Assembly: GCF_013342145.1 (NCBI RefSeq)
Contig: NZ_JABUQZ010000001.1
Span: 4,154,001 to 4,218,000, forward strand
From: Haloterrigena gelatinilytica
GTDB taxonomy: Archaea > Halobacteriota > Halobacteria > Halobacteriales > Natrialbaceae
Direction of reading: 5' to 3'
Length of the DNA stretch: 64,000 nucleotides
Each line of letters opens with the position of its first letter. The first letter of the stretch is position 1. The notes beneath the pieces are model-generated. The model was not told the origin of the DNA, ran no database searches, and saw only the letters and a list, made by a program, of their open reading frames with translations. The translations under genes were made by a program, and so were the position numbers. Positions 41,284 to 50,451 of the stretch are shown in pieces.

Positions 41284-42243
41284 TCAGTAGTCGTCGATGT
41301 CGGTGGCGACCGAGCAGACGTACTCGCCGCTTGCGACCTGGGGCAGCCGTCGGGTCCGCCAGAGGATGCCGTCGCTGTCGGCGGTCACCTCGGCCTTCCG
41401 TTCGCCGAAGGGGGTCGTCAGTTCGAACAGCAGGTCGCCGCGGCGGACGCGCTCGCCGAGTTCACGCTCGAAGGAGATCAGGCCGCCGCCCGGCGCGCCG
41501 TACTGTTCGAACCCGTTGGCTCGAGTCTGGGTCTCGACGGTCGTCTCCCCCTCGAGGAAGCCGTAGTAAGTCAGAACGTTGAACACGCCCTCGACGCCCT
41601 TGCGGATGCTCTCCTCGTCCCAGCCGACGGTGCCGCCGAGTTCGGGATCGACGGTCGGGATTCCCTCGTCCGGGGCGGCCCGGGCCAACTGGCCGTCGGG
41701 CCCCTTCTGATCGAGGATGTAACCGCAGCCGAAGACCTTCGCGAGTTTGAGACAGTCGTCGTGAAGGCGGTGGCGCTTCCCGCAGCGGACCCGGACCTCG
41801 TCGATCATCCGGCTGGTCGAGCCCTGGTGGAGGTCGAGGATCAGATCGGCCCGGGTCGCGACCTCGAACGTCGCCGCCGCGATCCGCTCGCTCGAGGTGC
41901 CGGCCTCGTTGCCGGGGTAGGCGCGATTCATCTTCGTGTCGTCGATCGGATTCCGGTGTTCGGCCACCTGAAACGCGTGGTAGTTGACGATCCCGACGAT
42001 CAGGATCGTCCCGGTGATTTCGGCGGGATCGAGCTGCGGGACGACGCGCTGAATGACGCCGACGCCGTTGAGTTCGTCGCCGTCGCTTGCCGCCTGCAGA
42101 TAGAGCGTCTTTCCCGCACGGGCGCCGTTGATCACGGCGACCGGTAACCCGAACGAGCTCCCGTCCCGGGTTTCGCCGACCTCGAGACGGCCCGTGTCCA
42201 TCTCGCCGGGGGCCGCACTCGCCGTTCCGAGCGTCGTCGTCAT
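41284..42243 (-). CDS. Succinylglutamate desuccinylase/aspartoacylase-family protein
   Basis: A 319-residue M14-type zinc amidohydrolase. The metal and catalytic region is seen in QAASDGDELNGVG (the family HXXE site; here the first ligand position is S/D rather than the usual H) and in LDLHQGSTSR (H ligand). NYHAFQVAEHRNPID and MNRAYPGN are the usual surrounding motifs. The family removes acyl groups from amino acids such as N-acetylaspartate; the substrate here is unknown. One base from thrC, so both are co-expressed. The start at 42243 is MTTTLGTASAAPGEMDTG. Confidence 0.88.
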   Translation of the reverse strand: MTTTLGTASAAPGEMDTGRLEVGETRDGSSFGLPVAVINGARAGKTLYLQAASDGDELNGVGVIQRVVPQLDPAEITGTILIVGIVNYHAFQVAEHRNPIDDTKMNRAYPGNEAGTSSERIAAATFEVATRADLILDLHQGSTSRMIDEVRVRCGKRHRLHDDCLKLAKVFGCGYILDQKGPDGQLARAAPDEGIPTVDPELGGTVGWDEESIRKGVEGVFNVLTYYGFLEGETTVETQTRANGFEQYGAPGGGLISFERELGERVRRGDLLFELTTPFGERKAEVTADSDGILWRTRRLPQVASGEYVCSVATDIDDY

Positions 42244-42403
42244 GTCCCTGTGGACGGACCCGCTCGCCTTTATTGGTTCGGTGTTCGCCAGCGAGCGGGC
42301 AGTTCCGACAGTATCGCCGGGACCTGCCCGTCGGAAACTGCGGAGCCCAACGGGCTGTCAGCTGTGGACAACAACGAAGTCGCTCGGACGCTCACGTCGG
42401 ACT

Positions 42404-43792
42404 GTGAGTCTCGAGCGAGACACTCCCGAGACCGAGACGGCCGATCCGCTGGACGCCTACCGGCAGTTCTTCGCGCTCGAGCGCGACGTGCTGGTCCTCT
42501 CGGCGGCGATGTTCGCGTTCAGCCTCGGCTTCCAGATGACCAGCCGCTACATGGCCGAGTACATGTACGCGCTGGGGGCGTCGGCGCTCGTCGTCGGCCT
42601 GTTCGGGACGGTCGGGAACGTCATCAGCGCCGTCTACCCCTATCCGGGCGGGGCGATCTCCGATCGCATCGGCTCGCGGTACGCGCTGACCGCCTTCGGG
42701 CTGTGTTCGACGATCGGCTTCGGGATCTGGCTCGCCGCCCCCCTGTTCGCCGGCGTCTCCGTCGGCTCCGCGTCGCTCGCGGTCGTCGCGATCTTCGTCG
42801 GCCTGTTCTTCTCCCAGGCCTGGAAGTCGTTCGGGCTGGGCGCGACGTTCGCGATCGTCAAGCAGGCGGTTCCGCCCTCCCAGCTCGCCGCCGGCTTCGC
42901 GAGCACCGAGACGTTCCGTCGCACCGCCTTCCTCGTCGGCCCGCTGCTCGCCGCCGCCTTGTTCTACCCGTTCGGCTCGAGCGACGCCGACGTTCGGGTC
43001 GCCTTCCAGCTGATCCTGCTCGTCGCCGTTCTCTTCGGAATCGTCGGGACGATCGTCCAGCACGTCCTCTACGAGGCCGAGGAGGACAGCGTCGGCAAGG
43101 AGTTCGCGGGCCTCTCGCAGGTCGTCGCCGATCTGCGGACGATGCCCGACGAACTCCGGCCGCTGCTGGTCGGCGACACCCTCGTCCGCTTCGCTAACGG
43201 GATGGTCTACGTCTTCTTCGTCATCGTCGTCACTCGGTTTCTCGAGGTCGGGCTCACCCTCTCCGTGCCCGCGGCGGGCACCCTCGAGCTCTCGCCCCAG
43301 TCGTACTTCGGGGTTCTGCTCGGGATCGAGATGCTCGTGGCCCTGCTGACGATGATCCCGGTCGCGAAAGCCGCCGAGCAAATCGGGCTGAAGCCGGTCG
43401 TCGCGCTGGGCTTTTTCGTCTACGCGATCTTCCCGATCCTGCTGATCAACGCGCCGACGGAGAGCGCGGGCGCCCTCACCCTCGCCGTCCTCTTTGCCTT
43501 CTCGGGACTGCGCTTCGCGGGCCTCCCCGCGCACAAGGCGCTGATCGTCGGGCCGGCCGAGCAGGGTACGGGCGGGCGCGTCACGGGCACCTACTACCTC
43601 CTCCGGAACCTGATCGTCATCCCCAGCGCCGCGCTGGGCGGCCTGCTCTGGGGCGGGTTCTCGGACCCGCTCTCCGGCCGGGAGCTGTTCGCCGGCTCGC
43701 CGACGCTGGCCTTCTCGATCGCGACCGTCGTCGGACTGATCGGCACCGCCTACTTCCTCCTGTTCGGCGAGGAGTTCGAGGCCTACGCCTGA
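42404..43792 (+). CDS. Major facilitator superfamily transporter
   Basis: A 462-residue membrane protein with 12 predicted helices. A characteristic loop AISDRIGSRYALTAFG follows the second helix (the MFS A-motif DRXGR type). I take the GTG at 42404 (VSLERDTPETETADPLD) as the start because a short acidic N-terminus before the first helix is typical; the frame is open upstream but overlaps the divergent deacylase. The substrate cannot be inferred. The next gene downstream is on the opposite strand. Confidence 0.87.
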   Translation: MSLERDTPETETADPLDAYRQFFALERDVLVLSAAMFAFSLGFQMTSRYMAEYMYALGASALVVGLFGTVGNVISAVYPYPGGAISDRIGSRYALTAFGLCSTIGFGIWLAAPLFAGVSVGSASLAVVAIFVGLFFSQAWKSFGLGATFAIVKQAVPPSQLAAGFASTETFRRTAFLVGPLLAAALFYPFGSSDADVRVAFQLILLVAVLFGIVGTIVQHVLYEAEEDSVGKEFAGLSQVVADLRTMPDELRPLLVGDTLVRFANGMVYVFFVIVVTRFLEVGLTLSVPAAGTLELSPQSYFGVLLGIEMLVALLTMIPVAKAAEQIGLKPVVALGFFVYAIFPILLINAPTESAGALTLAVLFAFSGLRFAGLPAHKALIVGPAEQGTGGRVTGTYYLLRNLIVIPSAALGGLLWGGFSDPLSGRELFAGSPTLAFSIATVVGLIGTAYFLLFGEEFEAYA

Positions 43793-43860
43793 TCGGATCG
43801 GGTCGTCGTCGAACCGCTCGAGACGCCCGAGGCGCGCCAGAGTGCGTGACGGCCGCGAAA

Positions 43861-44202
43861 TCAGAACAGTAGATCGGAATAGTACGGACTCACGAAGCCC
43901 TCGATCGCCGCCGCGACCGCCAGCAGGACGCCGACGCCGACCAGCACCCAGAACGCCCGTTCGAGCGCGTCGGCGAGGTCCGTTCGGCTCGCGTCCCCGC
44001 GGAGGGTTCGCCAGCCGATCAGCCCGAGCCGGATCCCCAGCGCCGAGGCGATGAAGATCGCCGGAATCTCGAAGACTCCGTGTGGGACGACGAACGCGAG
44101 CAGTTCCGTCGGTTCGGTCTCGGTTCGCGCGAAGACCCCCATCGCGAGCCCGTTGAACAGCAGCGAGGCGACCGCGGGCACCACCAGCACGACGCCGGAC
44201 AA
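43861..44202 (-). pseudogene. C-terminal half of a stage II sporulation protein M (SpoIIM)-like membrane protein
   Basis: The 113-residue reading frame MSGVVLVVPAVASLLFNGLA continues with the SpoIIM/DUF95 landmark VVPHGVFEIPAIFIASALG and ends SPYYSDLLF. Full-length proteins are about 180-200 residues and begin with a further helix and loop, which are missing. Upstream, the frame is open only to a TGA near 44245, within the end of the neighbouring DUF7847-like frame. I infer that a deletion removed the N-terminal part and fused the remnant to that gene; a shortened functional protein cannot be excluded. Confidence 0.6.
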
Positions 44203-45112
44203 CGCGGCGCCGTCGATAGTCGTTGTAGACGGCCGTCTTCAGGAGGTCGAGCGCCGGGAACACGACCAGCGGCGTCACCAGCGACAGCAACGTGGCGACG
44301 TCGACGAACGTGATTACCGCCGAGAGCACCGCGAGCGCGATCGTCGTCCCGAGCGCGACGGCGTAGTAGACGCCCGCCTCGAGGGGCTGCGATCGGACGA
44401 ATCCGAGCGCGTTCGTCACCGCGTCGACCGCGGTCGTGTCGTCGACGACGACGGCGACCGACGCGAACGCGAACACCGCGCGGACCGCGAGCAGCGCGGC
44501 GAGGATCACGAGCCCGGCGACGGCGCCGACGAGGAGCGCGGGCCCGCCTGACCCGGTCGACAGCACGACGATGCCGGCGACGACCCCCACGGCCAGCCCG
44601 ATCGTCAACAGGACGGCGAGCCACGCCAGCAACTCGAGGAGGTAGAGCCCGAGGAACCGCAGCCAGTAGCGGCGCGCGCCCGCGAATCCGGCCGCCACCC
44701 CTCGGTTCCCGCGAAGCCGCGCGGAGCAGGCCGTCAGCTGTCCGGCGGCGACGGCCGCGTACAGGACGATCCACACGACGAGCGCCGCGCCGGTCGTCAC
44801 GACGGCCAGCACGATCAGCGTCGGCGTGAACAGCTGGTCGACGAGCACGTCGAACTGGCTGGCCCACGCTTCGAACGCCTCGGGGTCGGCGTTCGGATCC
44901 GGCGGCTCGGTGCTCAGCTCCTGTAGCTCCGCGACGATCGTCGCGAGTCGGCCGGTCGTCGCGAGGTAGACGTAGGCGATCGCTATCGCGAGAAACGGGA
45001 CGACGCGGGCGATCGCGGGGACGGCGGCGCCGAGAACGTACCAGGGGAGGAGATCGCCCGGACGGCGACGCACTGCGGCGACGGCCGCGTCGACGGCCTC
45101 TGAGAGGGACAT
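44203..45112 (-). pseudogene. DUF7847-like multi-pass membrane protein, 3' end lost by junction with the SpoIIM remnant
   Basis: From ATG 45112 (MSLSEAVDAAVAAVRRRPGD) the frame reads a six-helix membrane protein to LLVVFPALDLLKTAVYND near 44215, the usual end region of this haloarchaeal family. Instead of stopping it continues as basic junk (RRRRVVRRRAGG) through the SpoIIM remnant and beyond, with no in-frame stop until far into the MFS gene at 42392. So the native stop codon is missing. The protein itself up to about residue 300 looks intact. The function is unknown; such proteins are often in envelope-related gene sets. Confidence 0.6.
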
Positions 45113-45271
45113 ACCGATCGTTCGTCCGTGTGTCAGTTAAATGGACCTCTCTTCCGGAACGACAGTTGAACGAGTTCGACGCCGTCGGTGTCGGTCGCGC
45201 GGTGAGCGGCCGCGGATCCCGAGCGGCACCTGCGCGGCGAGACTTACGTCGCGCGCTCTCGTACGATTCGT

Positions 45272-45520
45272 ATGGTCACCACGCTCTCGGCCGACCGACT
45301 CGCCGAACTCGTCGACGAAGACGGCTCGTTCACCCTCGTGGATACCCGTCCCGAGGACAGCTACGAGGCCTGGCGCGTTCCGGGCGCGGTGCATTTCCCC
45401 TTCGGCCCCGAGGAGGAACTGGACGACCGCCTCGAGGAATTCGAGGACGCCGTCGGCGACGCCGACCGCGTGATCACGATCTGCGCGAAGGGGATCTCGT
45501 CGGCAACCTGGCGACCCTGA
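45272..45520 (+). pseudogene. Rhodanese domain, first copy, frameshifted by tandem duplication
   Basis: The frame starts at the native ATG (MVTTLSADRLAELVDEDGSF) and reads a rhodanese domain (VDTRPEDSYEAWRVPGAVHF, then ITICAKGISS). It ends early at 45520 because one G is missing compared with the second copy (CTCGTCGGCAAC against CTCGTCGGGCAAC). A second, 4-nt gap follows at 45570. The cysteine of the CAKGISSG active-site loop is still present. The intact gene would be this start joined to the end of the downstream frame. Confidence 0.8.
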
Positions 45521-45905
45521 CCGAGTCGGCCACCGACGCCCATGACGTGGCGACGGTCGACGGCGGGATGGGTGGAGCGGCGTCTACGAACACGTCGAGA
45601 TCGACGTCGGCGGCGACGAGGATACCCGTCCCGAGGACAGCTACGAGGCCTGGCGCGTTCCGGGCGCGGTGCATTTCCCCTTCGGCCCCGAGGAGGAACT
45701 GGACGACCGCCTCGAGGAATTCGAGGACGCCGTCGGCGACGCCGACCGCGTGATCACGATCTGCGCGAAGGGGATCTCGTCGGGCAACCTGGCGACCCGA
45801 CTCGAGTCGGCCACCGACGCCTACGACGTGGCGACGGTCGACGGCGGGATGAAGGGGTGGAGCGGCGTCTACGAACACGTCGAGATCGACGTCGGCGGCG
45901 ACGAC
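45341..45905 (+). repeat. Imperfect 280-bp tandem duplication inside a rhodanese/MBL gene
   Basis: The segment beginning GATACCCGTCCCGAGGACAG occurs at 45341 and again at 45621 (period 280 bp). The first 160 bp are identical; the rest differs by base changes and two gaps (1 and 4 nt) in the first copy. 280 is not a multiple of 3, so the duplication breaks the frame. Either a real recent duplication with decay of one copy, or an assembly/sequencing artefact. Confidence 0.9.
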
Positions 45906-46724
45906 GACGGTGCCGGGGCCGCGACGGACGCCCCGACGATCGTCCAACTCCAGCGGCGAGCGAAGGGCTGTCTGGGCTACGTCGTCGGCTGTCCGGCGAC
46001 GGGCGAAGCGATCGTCGTCGATCCGACTGACGATATCGACGAGTACGAGGTCGCCGCGGAAGAGGCCGACCTGACGGTCGCCGGCGTCGTCGACACCCAC
46101 GTCCACGCCGACCACGTTTCCGGCGGTCGGGAGTTGGCCGACAGTCTCGCGGTCCCCTACTACCTCGGCGCGCGAGCGGCCGAGCGCGGCGTCGACTACG
46201 AGTTCACGCCGCTCGAGCGAAACGAGGTCTTAGCGGTGGGCGACCTCGAGATCAAGGCGCTGTCCGCACCGGGCCATACCAGCGAGATGATCAACCTGGT
46301 CGTCGACGACGCGGCGCTGCTGACCGCCGACACGCTGCACGTCGACTCGGTGGGTCGAACCGAACTCGAGTTCAGCCAGGACGAAGGTGAGGAAGGTGCC
46401 GAGCTGCTATACGAGACGCTCCATCGCACGATCCTGGCCGAACCCGAGGACGTTGTGGTCCTACCGGGCCACGTCACCGTCACGGCCGACGGTGAGTTCG
46501 AGCACGGTCGGCCGGGCGAACCGATCGCGACGACCGTCCGCGAGGCTCGCACCGGGATCGATCTACTCGGCCTCGAGCAGGAAGCGTTCGTCGAGCGCAT
46601 GGCCGACGCCGGCGAGAAGCCGGCGAACTACGAGGAGATCATCGCCCTGAACCGCGGCCGCGAGGAGCGACCGCCCGAGGATCGCACGGAACTCGAGTTG
46701 GGGCCGAACAACTGTTCGGCGTGA
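45669..46724 (+). CDS. Rhodanese/metallo-beta-lactamase fusion (persulfide dioxygenase-like), 5' end disturbed
   Basis: A 351-residue frame. It begins inside the second rhodanese copy at a GTG (VHFPFGPEEELDDRL), whose start is not a natural one. Then comes an MBL-fold domain with VDTHVHADHVSGG (HXHXDH), SAPGHTSEMINL and LPGHVTV as metal-site segments, and a C-terminal helix region. The domain order (rhodanese then MBL) fits ETHE1/Blh-like sulfur enzymes. The metal ligands of the MBL domain look intact, but without the native start (45272) expression is doubtful, as the duplicated segment interrupts the gene. Confidence 0.75.
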   Translation: MHFPFGPEEELDDRLEEFEDAVGDADRVITICAKGISSGNLATRLESATDAYDVATVDGGMKGWSGVYEHVEIDVGGDDDGAGAATDAPTIVQLQRRAKGCLGYVVGCPATGEAIVVDPTDDIDEYEVAAEEADLTVAGVVDTHVHADHVSGGRELADSLAVPYYLGARAAERGVDYEFTPLERNEVLAVGDLEIKALSAPGHTSEMINLVVDDAALLTADTLHVDSVGRTELEFSQDEGEEGAELLYETLHRTILAEPEDVVVLPGHVTVTADGEFEHGRPGEPIATTVREARTGIDLLGLEQEAFVERMADAGEKPANYEEIIALNRGREERPPEDRTELELGPNNCSA

Positions 46725-46780
46725 GCGCTCGCTGAGCGCGACCCGGATTCCACCGTGCTTCGGAGGATCGGTTATATACT

Positions 46781-46803
46781 ACTGTGGCATAATATACCAC
46801 AGT
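46781..46803. promoter_or_regulatory. Operator-like palindrome ahead of a small zinc protein
   Basis: ACTGTGG (46781-46787) and CCACAGT (46797-46803) form a perfect 7-bp dyad around an AT-rich 9-bp centre. It sits just downstream of a TATA-like TTATATAC (46772-46779) and ends 8 bp before the ATG at 46812, so a bound protein would block transcription initiation. Confidence 0.5.
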
Positions 46804-46811
46804 GATATCGA

Positions 46812-46988
46812 ATGCAGGTTACAGCGATCCGCGAAGCCGAATGTCCGCAGTGTAAGAAGCGAACGAGTATCCCTGTCCCCGTTCCCGCTCGCAGCGACGA
46901 CCGCGCGTCCGCCCGCCTCGGGACGCGGTTCGGTGAACGACGGTCCGTGACCTGTCCCGACGGCCACTCCTACTGGGTGGCGCTCTGA
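46812..46988 (+). CDS. 58-residue zinc-finger-like small protein
   Basis: The frame reads MQVTAIREAECPQCKKRTSI and ends VTCPDGHSYWVAL. It has a CPQC pair near residues 11-14 and a CPDGH motif near 47-51, which can bind one zinc. The first ATG is 9 bp downstream of a palindromic operator-like site and a TATA box, which supports expression. Small zinc proteins of this kind are numerous in haloarchaea and mostly uncharacterised. It would have been missed by length cut-offs. Confidence 0.65.
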   Translation: MQVTAIREAECPQCKKRTSIPVPVPARSDDRASARLGTRFGERRSVTCPDGHSYWVAL

Positions 46989-47002
46989 CTCGCCGCTGAG
47001 CG

Positions 47003-47392
47003 TCACCGCGAGTACGTCTCGAGGCGAGCGATTCGAACGTCCCCGTTTTCGTCTCCGTCCCCACCCTCGAGTTCGAAGAAGTCCGCGAACTCGAACAGCG
47101 TCCGCTCCCCGTCGGCGTCGAGGACCCGACCGCGGACCGCGACGCGGTCGGCCTCGCCGTCGGCGACGACGGCCTCGAGGTCGTGGCTGGTGTCGGGGGT
47201 GGGCCGATCGTCGCGCATGAAGCGGACGAACGCCGCGCGATCCTCGAACGTTCGATCCGGCCGCCGCTGGACGAAGTCGGGCGCGAGGAGGGCCTCGAGC
47301 GTCTCGTAGTCGCGCTCGTCGAGGGCGTCGTAGTAGCGGCGGACGAGCGACGCGGCGTTCGGATCGTCGGTCGGGTTCGGCTCCGTGCCCAT
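47003..47392 (-). CDS. SnoaL/NTF2-like domain protein
   Basis: A 129-residue acidic protein starting MGTEPNPTDDPNAASLVRRY. The helix-plus-sheet pattern VRRYYDALDERDYETLEALL, then DRAAFVRFMRDDRP, then FEFADFFELEGG is the SnoaL-like fold (a cone-shaped alpha/beta barrel). Such proteins act as isomerases or ligand binders; no substrate is suggested. The longer upstream frame is basic and overlaps the permease stop region, so 47392 is used. Convergent with the small zinc protein. Confidence 0.8.
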   Translation of the reverse strand: MGTEPNPTDDPNAASLVRRYYDALDERDYETLEALLAPDFVQRRPDRTFEDRAAFVRFMRDDRPTPDTSHDLEAVVADGEADRVAVRGRVLDADGERTLFEFADFFELEGGDGDENGDVRIARLETYSR

Positions 47393-47457
47393 ACCCGACC
47401 GTTCGGCGCCACCGCCAAAAGCACTCGAGATCCCGTCTCCGGGCCGGCGGGATCGAA

Positions 47458-49746
47458 TCAGTCCGCCTTCTCGGTGCCTAACAGCCGTTCGCGCATGCTC
47501 CGCTTTCGAGCCGTCTCCGCGAGGAGTACCGAACACTCGACGTCGTCGAGAACGTCGATAATCAGCGATCCCTGAATGAGTCGCGATAGCAGCCCCTCTC
47601 CGGTCGCGCCGATCACCAGGAACGTCGCATCGGTGGCCGCGTCGGCGATCGCGGTCTCGACGTCTCGGTCGTCGACGACCAGTTCGGCGTCGCCGAGGTC
47701 GTTCTCGACCGCCCACTCCTCGAGGAATCGCTCGCCGTCCTCGCGAGTCTCGTCGTCGTCGAGGGCGTGCAGGAGCGTCACCCGGGAGCCGAACTCGTCG
47801 CGAAGCAGTCTGACGACCTCCGCTCCGAGCACCGAGTCGGGGCCGCCGGCGGTCGGCAACAGCACGTGCGACGGATCGAAGCCGCGATCCTTCAGGACGA
47901 GGAAGTCACAGGGGAGGTCGTGGGTCAGTTCGTCGAGTCGCGACTCGGCGCGGCCGTGAGTGGCGGCGCCCCAGCCCATGACGACCTGATCGACGTCGAA
48001 GGCGCGAGCGGCGTCGAAGATCTCCTCGAACGACCGGTGTGAGAGTATCGTGTGCGTCTCGAGCGGGACGCCGAACGTCTCGGCGTCGTCGCGGGCCTGC
48101 GCGAGCAACTTCTCCGATTCGGCGTCGACCCGCCCCTCCTGTTCGGCGCGTTCGAGCGGCGTCTGGTCGGGTACCTGGACGATGTGGACCGCGTGAACCG
48201 TGCCGCCGCGTTGCTTCGCGATCGCGCCGGCCAGCGTGATGAGTTCCGTTTCGGTTCGCGGATTCGCCAACGGCACCATGACGTCGAACTCGCCGGCGTC
48301 CGCTTCCCGCGCGGCATCGGGTCGGATCGAATCGGCCGCGGCCACCGCCGGTTCGGGCATCTCCTCGGATCGGTCGAGGACCCAGTTGACGAACACGCCC
48401 GCGCTCTCGACGCGTTTGCGCGCGTACAGCAGGTACCACAGCGTCGCGAAGCCGACGAGCCCCGCCGAGAGGACGATGACGACCGGCTCGATGTAGGCGA
48501 TCAGTGCGAACGACGAGATCGCCCCGATAATCGGAACCAACGGGTACAGCGGCACCTCGAAGTCCGGATCGTAATCGGCCGGATCGGCCTCTCGCATCAC
48601 GATCAGCGCGATGTTCAACAACCCGTAGACGATCAGGTGGAGGACCGATCCCGCGGTCGACAGCAGTTCGAGGTTGCCGAACAAGAGGAAGACGATGATG
48701 AGCGCTCCGGTGATCAGGATCGACTTGTAGGGCGTTCCGAACCGGCCGTGGATCTCGTTGACCGACGGCGAGATAATCTTCTCTCGCCCCATCGCGAAGT
48801 TGATCCGGGACGACGAGAGAATCGACGCGTTGGCACTCGAGGCCGTCGCCAGAAGGCCGCCGAACAACAGCATCCCCCAGCCGAGGACGCCGAGACTGAC
48901 GCCGAAGACGGAGTACTGTCCGAACAGCAACTCGGCGGCCTCGACGACCGCGGTCTCGTTGCCGGCCACCAACTCGGTCGGAACGGCCGCCAGCAACACG
49001 ACGAGGAACAGCGCGTAGACGACCGTGACGATGAGAACGGAGCCGATAACGGCCAGCGGGAGGTTCCGCCCGGGGTCTTTGATCTCTTCGGCGACGGACG
49101 TGATCTGGACGAACCCGAGGTACGAGACGAAGACGATGGCGGTCACCGGAAGCACTTCGCCGGTCGTTCCCGGCGGTGCGATCGGTCGTAGCGAATCCAG
49201 ATCGGCGTTCAGGAACCCGATGACGGTAAACGCCGAGAGGATAGCGAGGAGCGTGAGAACGATCGCAACCTGCAGTCCGCCGGTTTCCTTCGCGCCGAGA
49301 TAGTTGACGGCGATGAACAGCGCCGCACCGACGAGGCCGATCGTCTGGGCGGCCGTCACCGTCACCGGACCGAGCGCGAACGTCGGGACGCCGACCAGTT
49401 GGTTGACGTACTCCCCGAAGCCGTACATGTAGAACGCGGAGGCGAACGCCAGTCCGAGCCAGTTCGCCCAGCCGCTTATCGATCCGAACAGCGGCCCGAG
49501 CGCGCGATTGACGTAGAAGTAGGCGCCGCCGGACTTGGGCATCGCCGTCCCGAGTTCCGAGGCCGACAGCGCCGTAAACAGCGCGGTCACGCCGCCGATG
49601 ACGAACGTGGCGGCCGCGAGCGGACCCGCTCGCGAGACCGCGGTCCCCGGCAAAACGAAGATCCCGGCGCCGATCATCGTCCCGATGCCGATCGTGAGCG
49701 CCGAGAGGAGGCCGAGGTCCTTGGCGAGTTCCTCGTCGGCGCTCAT
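47458..49746 (-). CDS. APC-family amino acid permease with two C-terminal UspA domains
   Basis: A 762-residue protein. Residues 1-440 are a 12-helix amino acid/polyamine permease: start MSADEELAKDLGLLSALTIG, glycine-rich unwound helix GIGTMIGAGIFVLPG, then SKSGGAYFYVNRALG-type loop (PKSGGAYFYVNRALG). Residues about 480-762 hold two universal-stress (UspA) domains; the second contains the ATP-binding pattern GATGEGLLSRLIQGS. Such transporter-Usp fusions are common in haloarchaea and may gate uptake by nucleotide binding. The start at 49746 excludes a long upstream extension with no hydrophobic start. Confidence 0.92.
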   Translation of the reverse strand: MSADEELAKDLGLLSALTIGIGTMIGAGIFVLPGTAVSRAGPLAAATFVIGGVTALFTALSASELGTAMPKSGGAYFYVNRALGPLFGSISGWANWLGLAFASAFYMYGFGEYVNQLVGVPTFALGPVTVTAAQTIGLVGAALFIAVNYLGAKETGGLQVAIVLTLLAILSAFTVIGFLNADLDSLRPIAPPGTTGEVLPVTAIVFVSYLGFVQITSVAEEIKDPGRNLPLAVIGSVLIVTVVYALFLVVLLAAVPTELVAGNETAVVEAAELLFGQYSVFGVSLGVLGWGMLLFGGLLATASSANASILSSSRINFAMGREKIISPSVNEIHGRFGTPYKSILITGALIIVFLLFGNLELLSTAGSVLHLIVYGLLNIALIVMREADPADYDPDFEVPLYPLVPIIGAISSFALIAYIEPVVIVLSAGLVGFATLWYLLYARKRVESAGVFVNWVLDRSEEMPEPAVAAADSIRPDAAREADAGEFDVMVPLANPRTETELITLAGAIAKQRGGTVHAVHIVQVPDQTPLERAEQEGRVDAESEKLLAQARDDAETFGVPLETHTILSHRSFEEIFDAARAFDVDQVVMGWGAATHGRAESRLDELTHDLPCDFLVLKDRGFDPSHVLLPTAGGPDSVLGAEVVRLLRDEFGSRVTLLHALDDDETREDGERFLEEWAVENDLGDAELVVDDRDVETAIADAATDATFLVIGATGEGLLSRLIQGSLIIDVLDDVECSVLLAETARKRSMRERLLGTEKAD

Positions 49747-49999
49747 GGGGTTCCCCCACCCTGTGGCACTCTCGTACTCGTCGGTCCGAACGCAACGATC
49801 GGCGGGAGCCGCTTCGACAACTCGAGCGAACGGTAACGACGACTCATTGGGTCGAAATTGAGGAGGTAGCCGTGATAAACCTCCTGATGCAACCGCAGTC
49901 GAGGTCGGCTCCGAAACGACGTCCCAAACCGGAACACTGTGTCGGGTACCCACGCTAAAGGGATGGGCTTGTCAGTGACCTCTCGCTCTGGCCACTGCT

Positions 50000-50039
50000 C
50001 GTGGCAGCCGTACGCGCCGCGTGGCAGCCGTACGCGCCG
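50000..50039 (+). repeat. 20-bp tandem repeat, two copies
   Basis: CGTGGCAGCCGTACGCGCCG is present twice, head to tail (50000-50019 and 50020-50039), in the region between the permease and the Tsr3 gene. Recent duplication in a non-coding or decayed region. Confidence 0.85.
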
Positions 50040-50077
50040 TTCGGTCCCGACGAAGGGACGAGCCGCGACGGAGCACC

Positions 50078-50330
50078 GACTTCGTCGCTCGCTCGGGCGA
50101 CGCCGAAGTCGCCGTCGACGACGAGGCGCCCATCGCCGACCCGCCCCTCGAGCACGTGGTTCGACGGAAGACCCTCCCCCAAGAGAGCCTCGTGATCGCG
50201 ATCGGACGGAGCGACACTGTCCTGGCGCCGCACGGCGAGACGACGATCGGAGCCGACGACATCGTCACCGCGTTCTCGAAGGACGGGATCGGCTCGAGGA
50301 CGCTCGACGCGCTCCGTCGCGACGAAACGG
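50078..50330 (+). pseudogene. Relic of a TrkA-C (RCK_C) domain
   Basis: In one frame, 50078-50330 reads [20 protein letters not shown], then [20 protein letters not shown] and [20 protein letters not shown]. This is the core of a TrkA-C domain, which usually ends ion channels, antiporters and TrkA proteins. No gene start, upstream transporter or nucleotide-binding domain accompanies it and the frame runs on into the Tsr3 gene, so it looks like the surviving 3' end of a deleted transporter gene. Confidence 0.55.
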
Positions 50331-50451
50331 GACGTCGCGACGCCCGTCGCGAATCGCGGTCGGACGTCGAGGACTCGAGTATCCGTCTCGCTCTGTGGGT
50401 CGCGGCCCGCGTTCCGCGGCGCTTTTCTCCCGTTGCGTCCAACGCTCCGAC

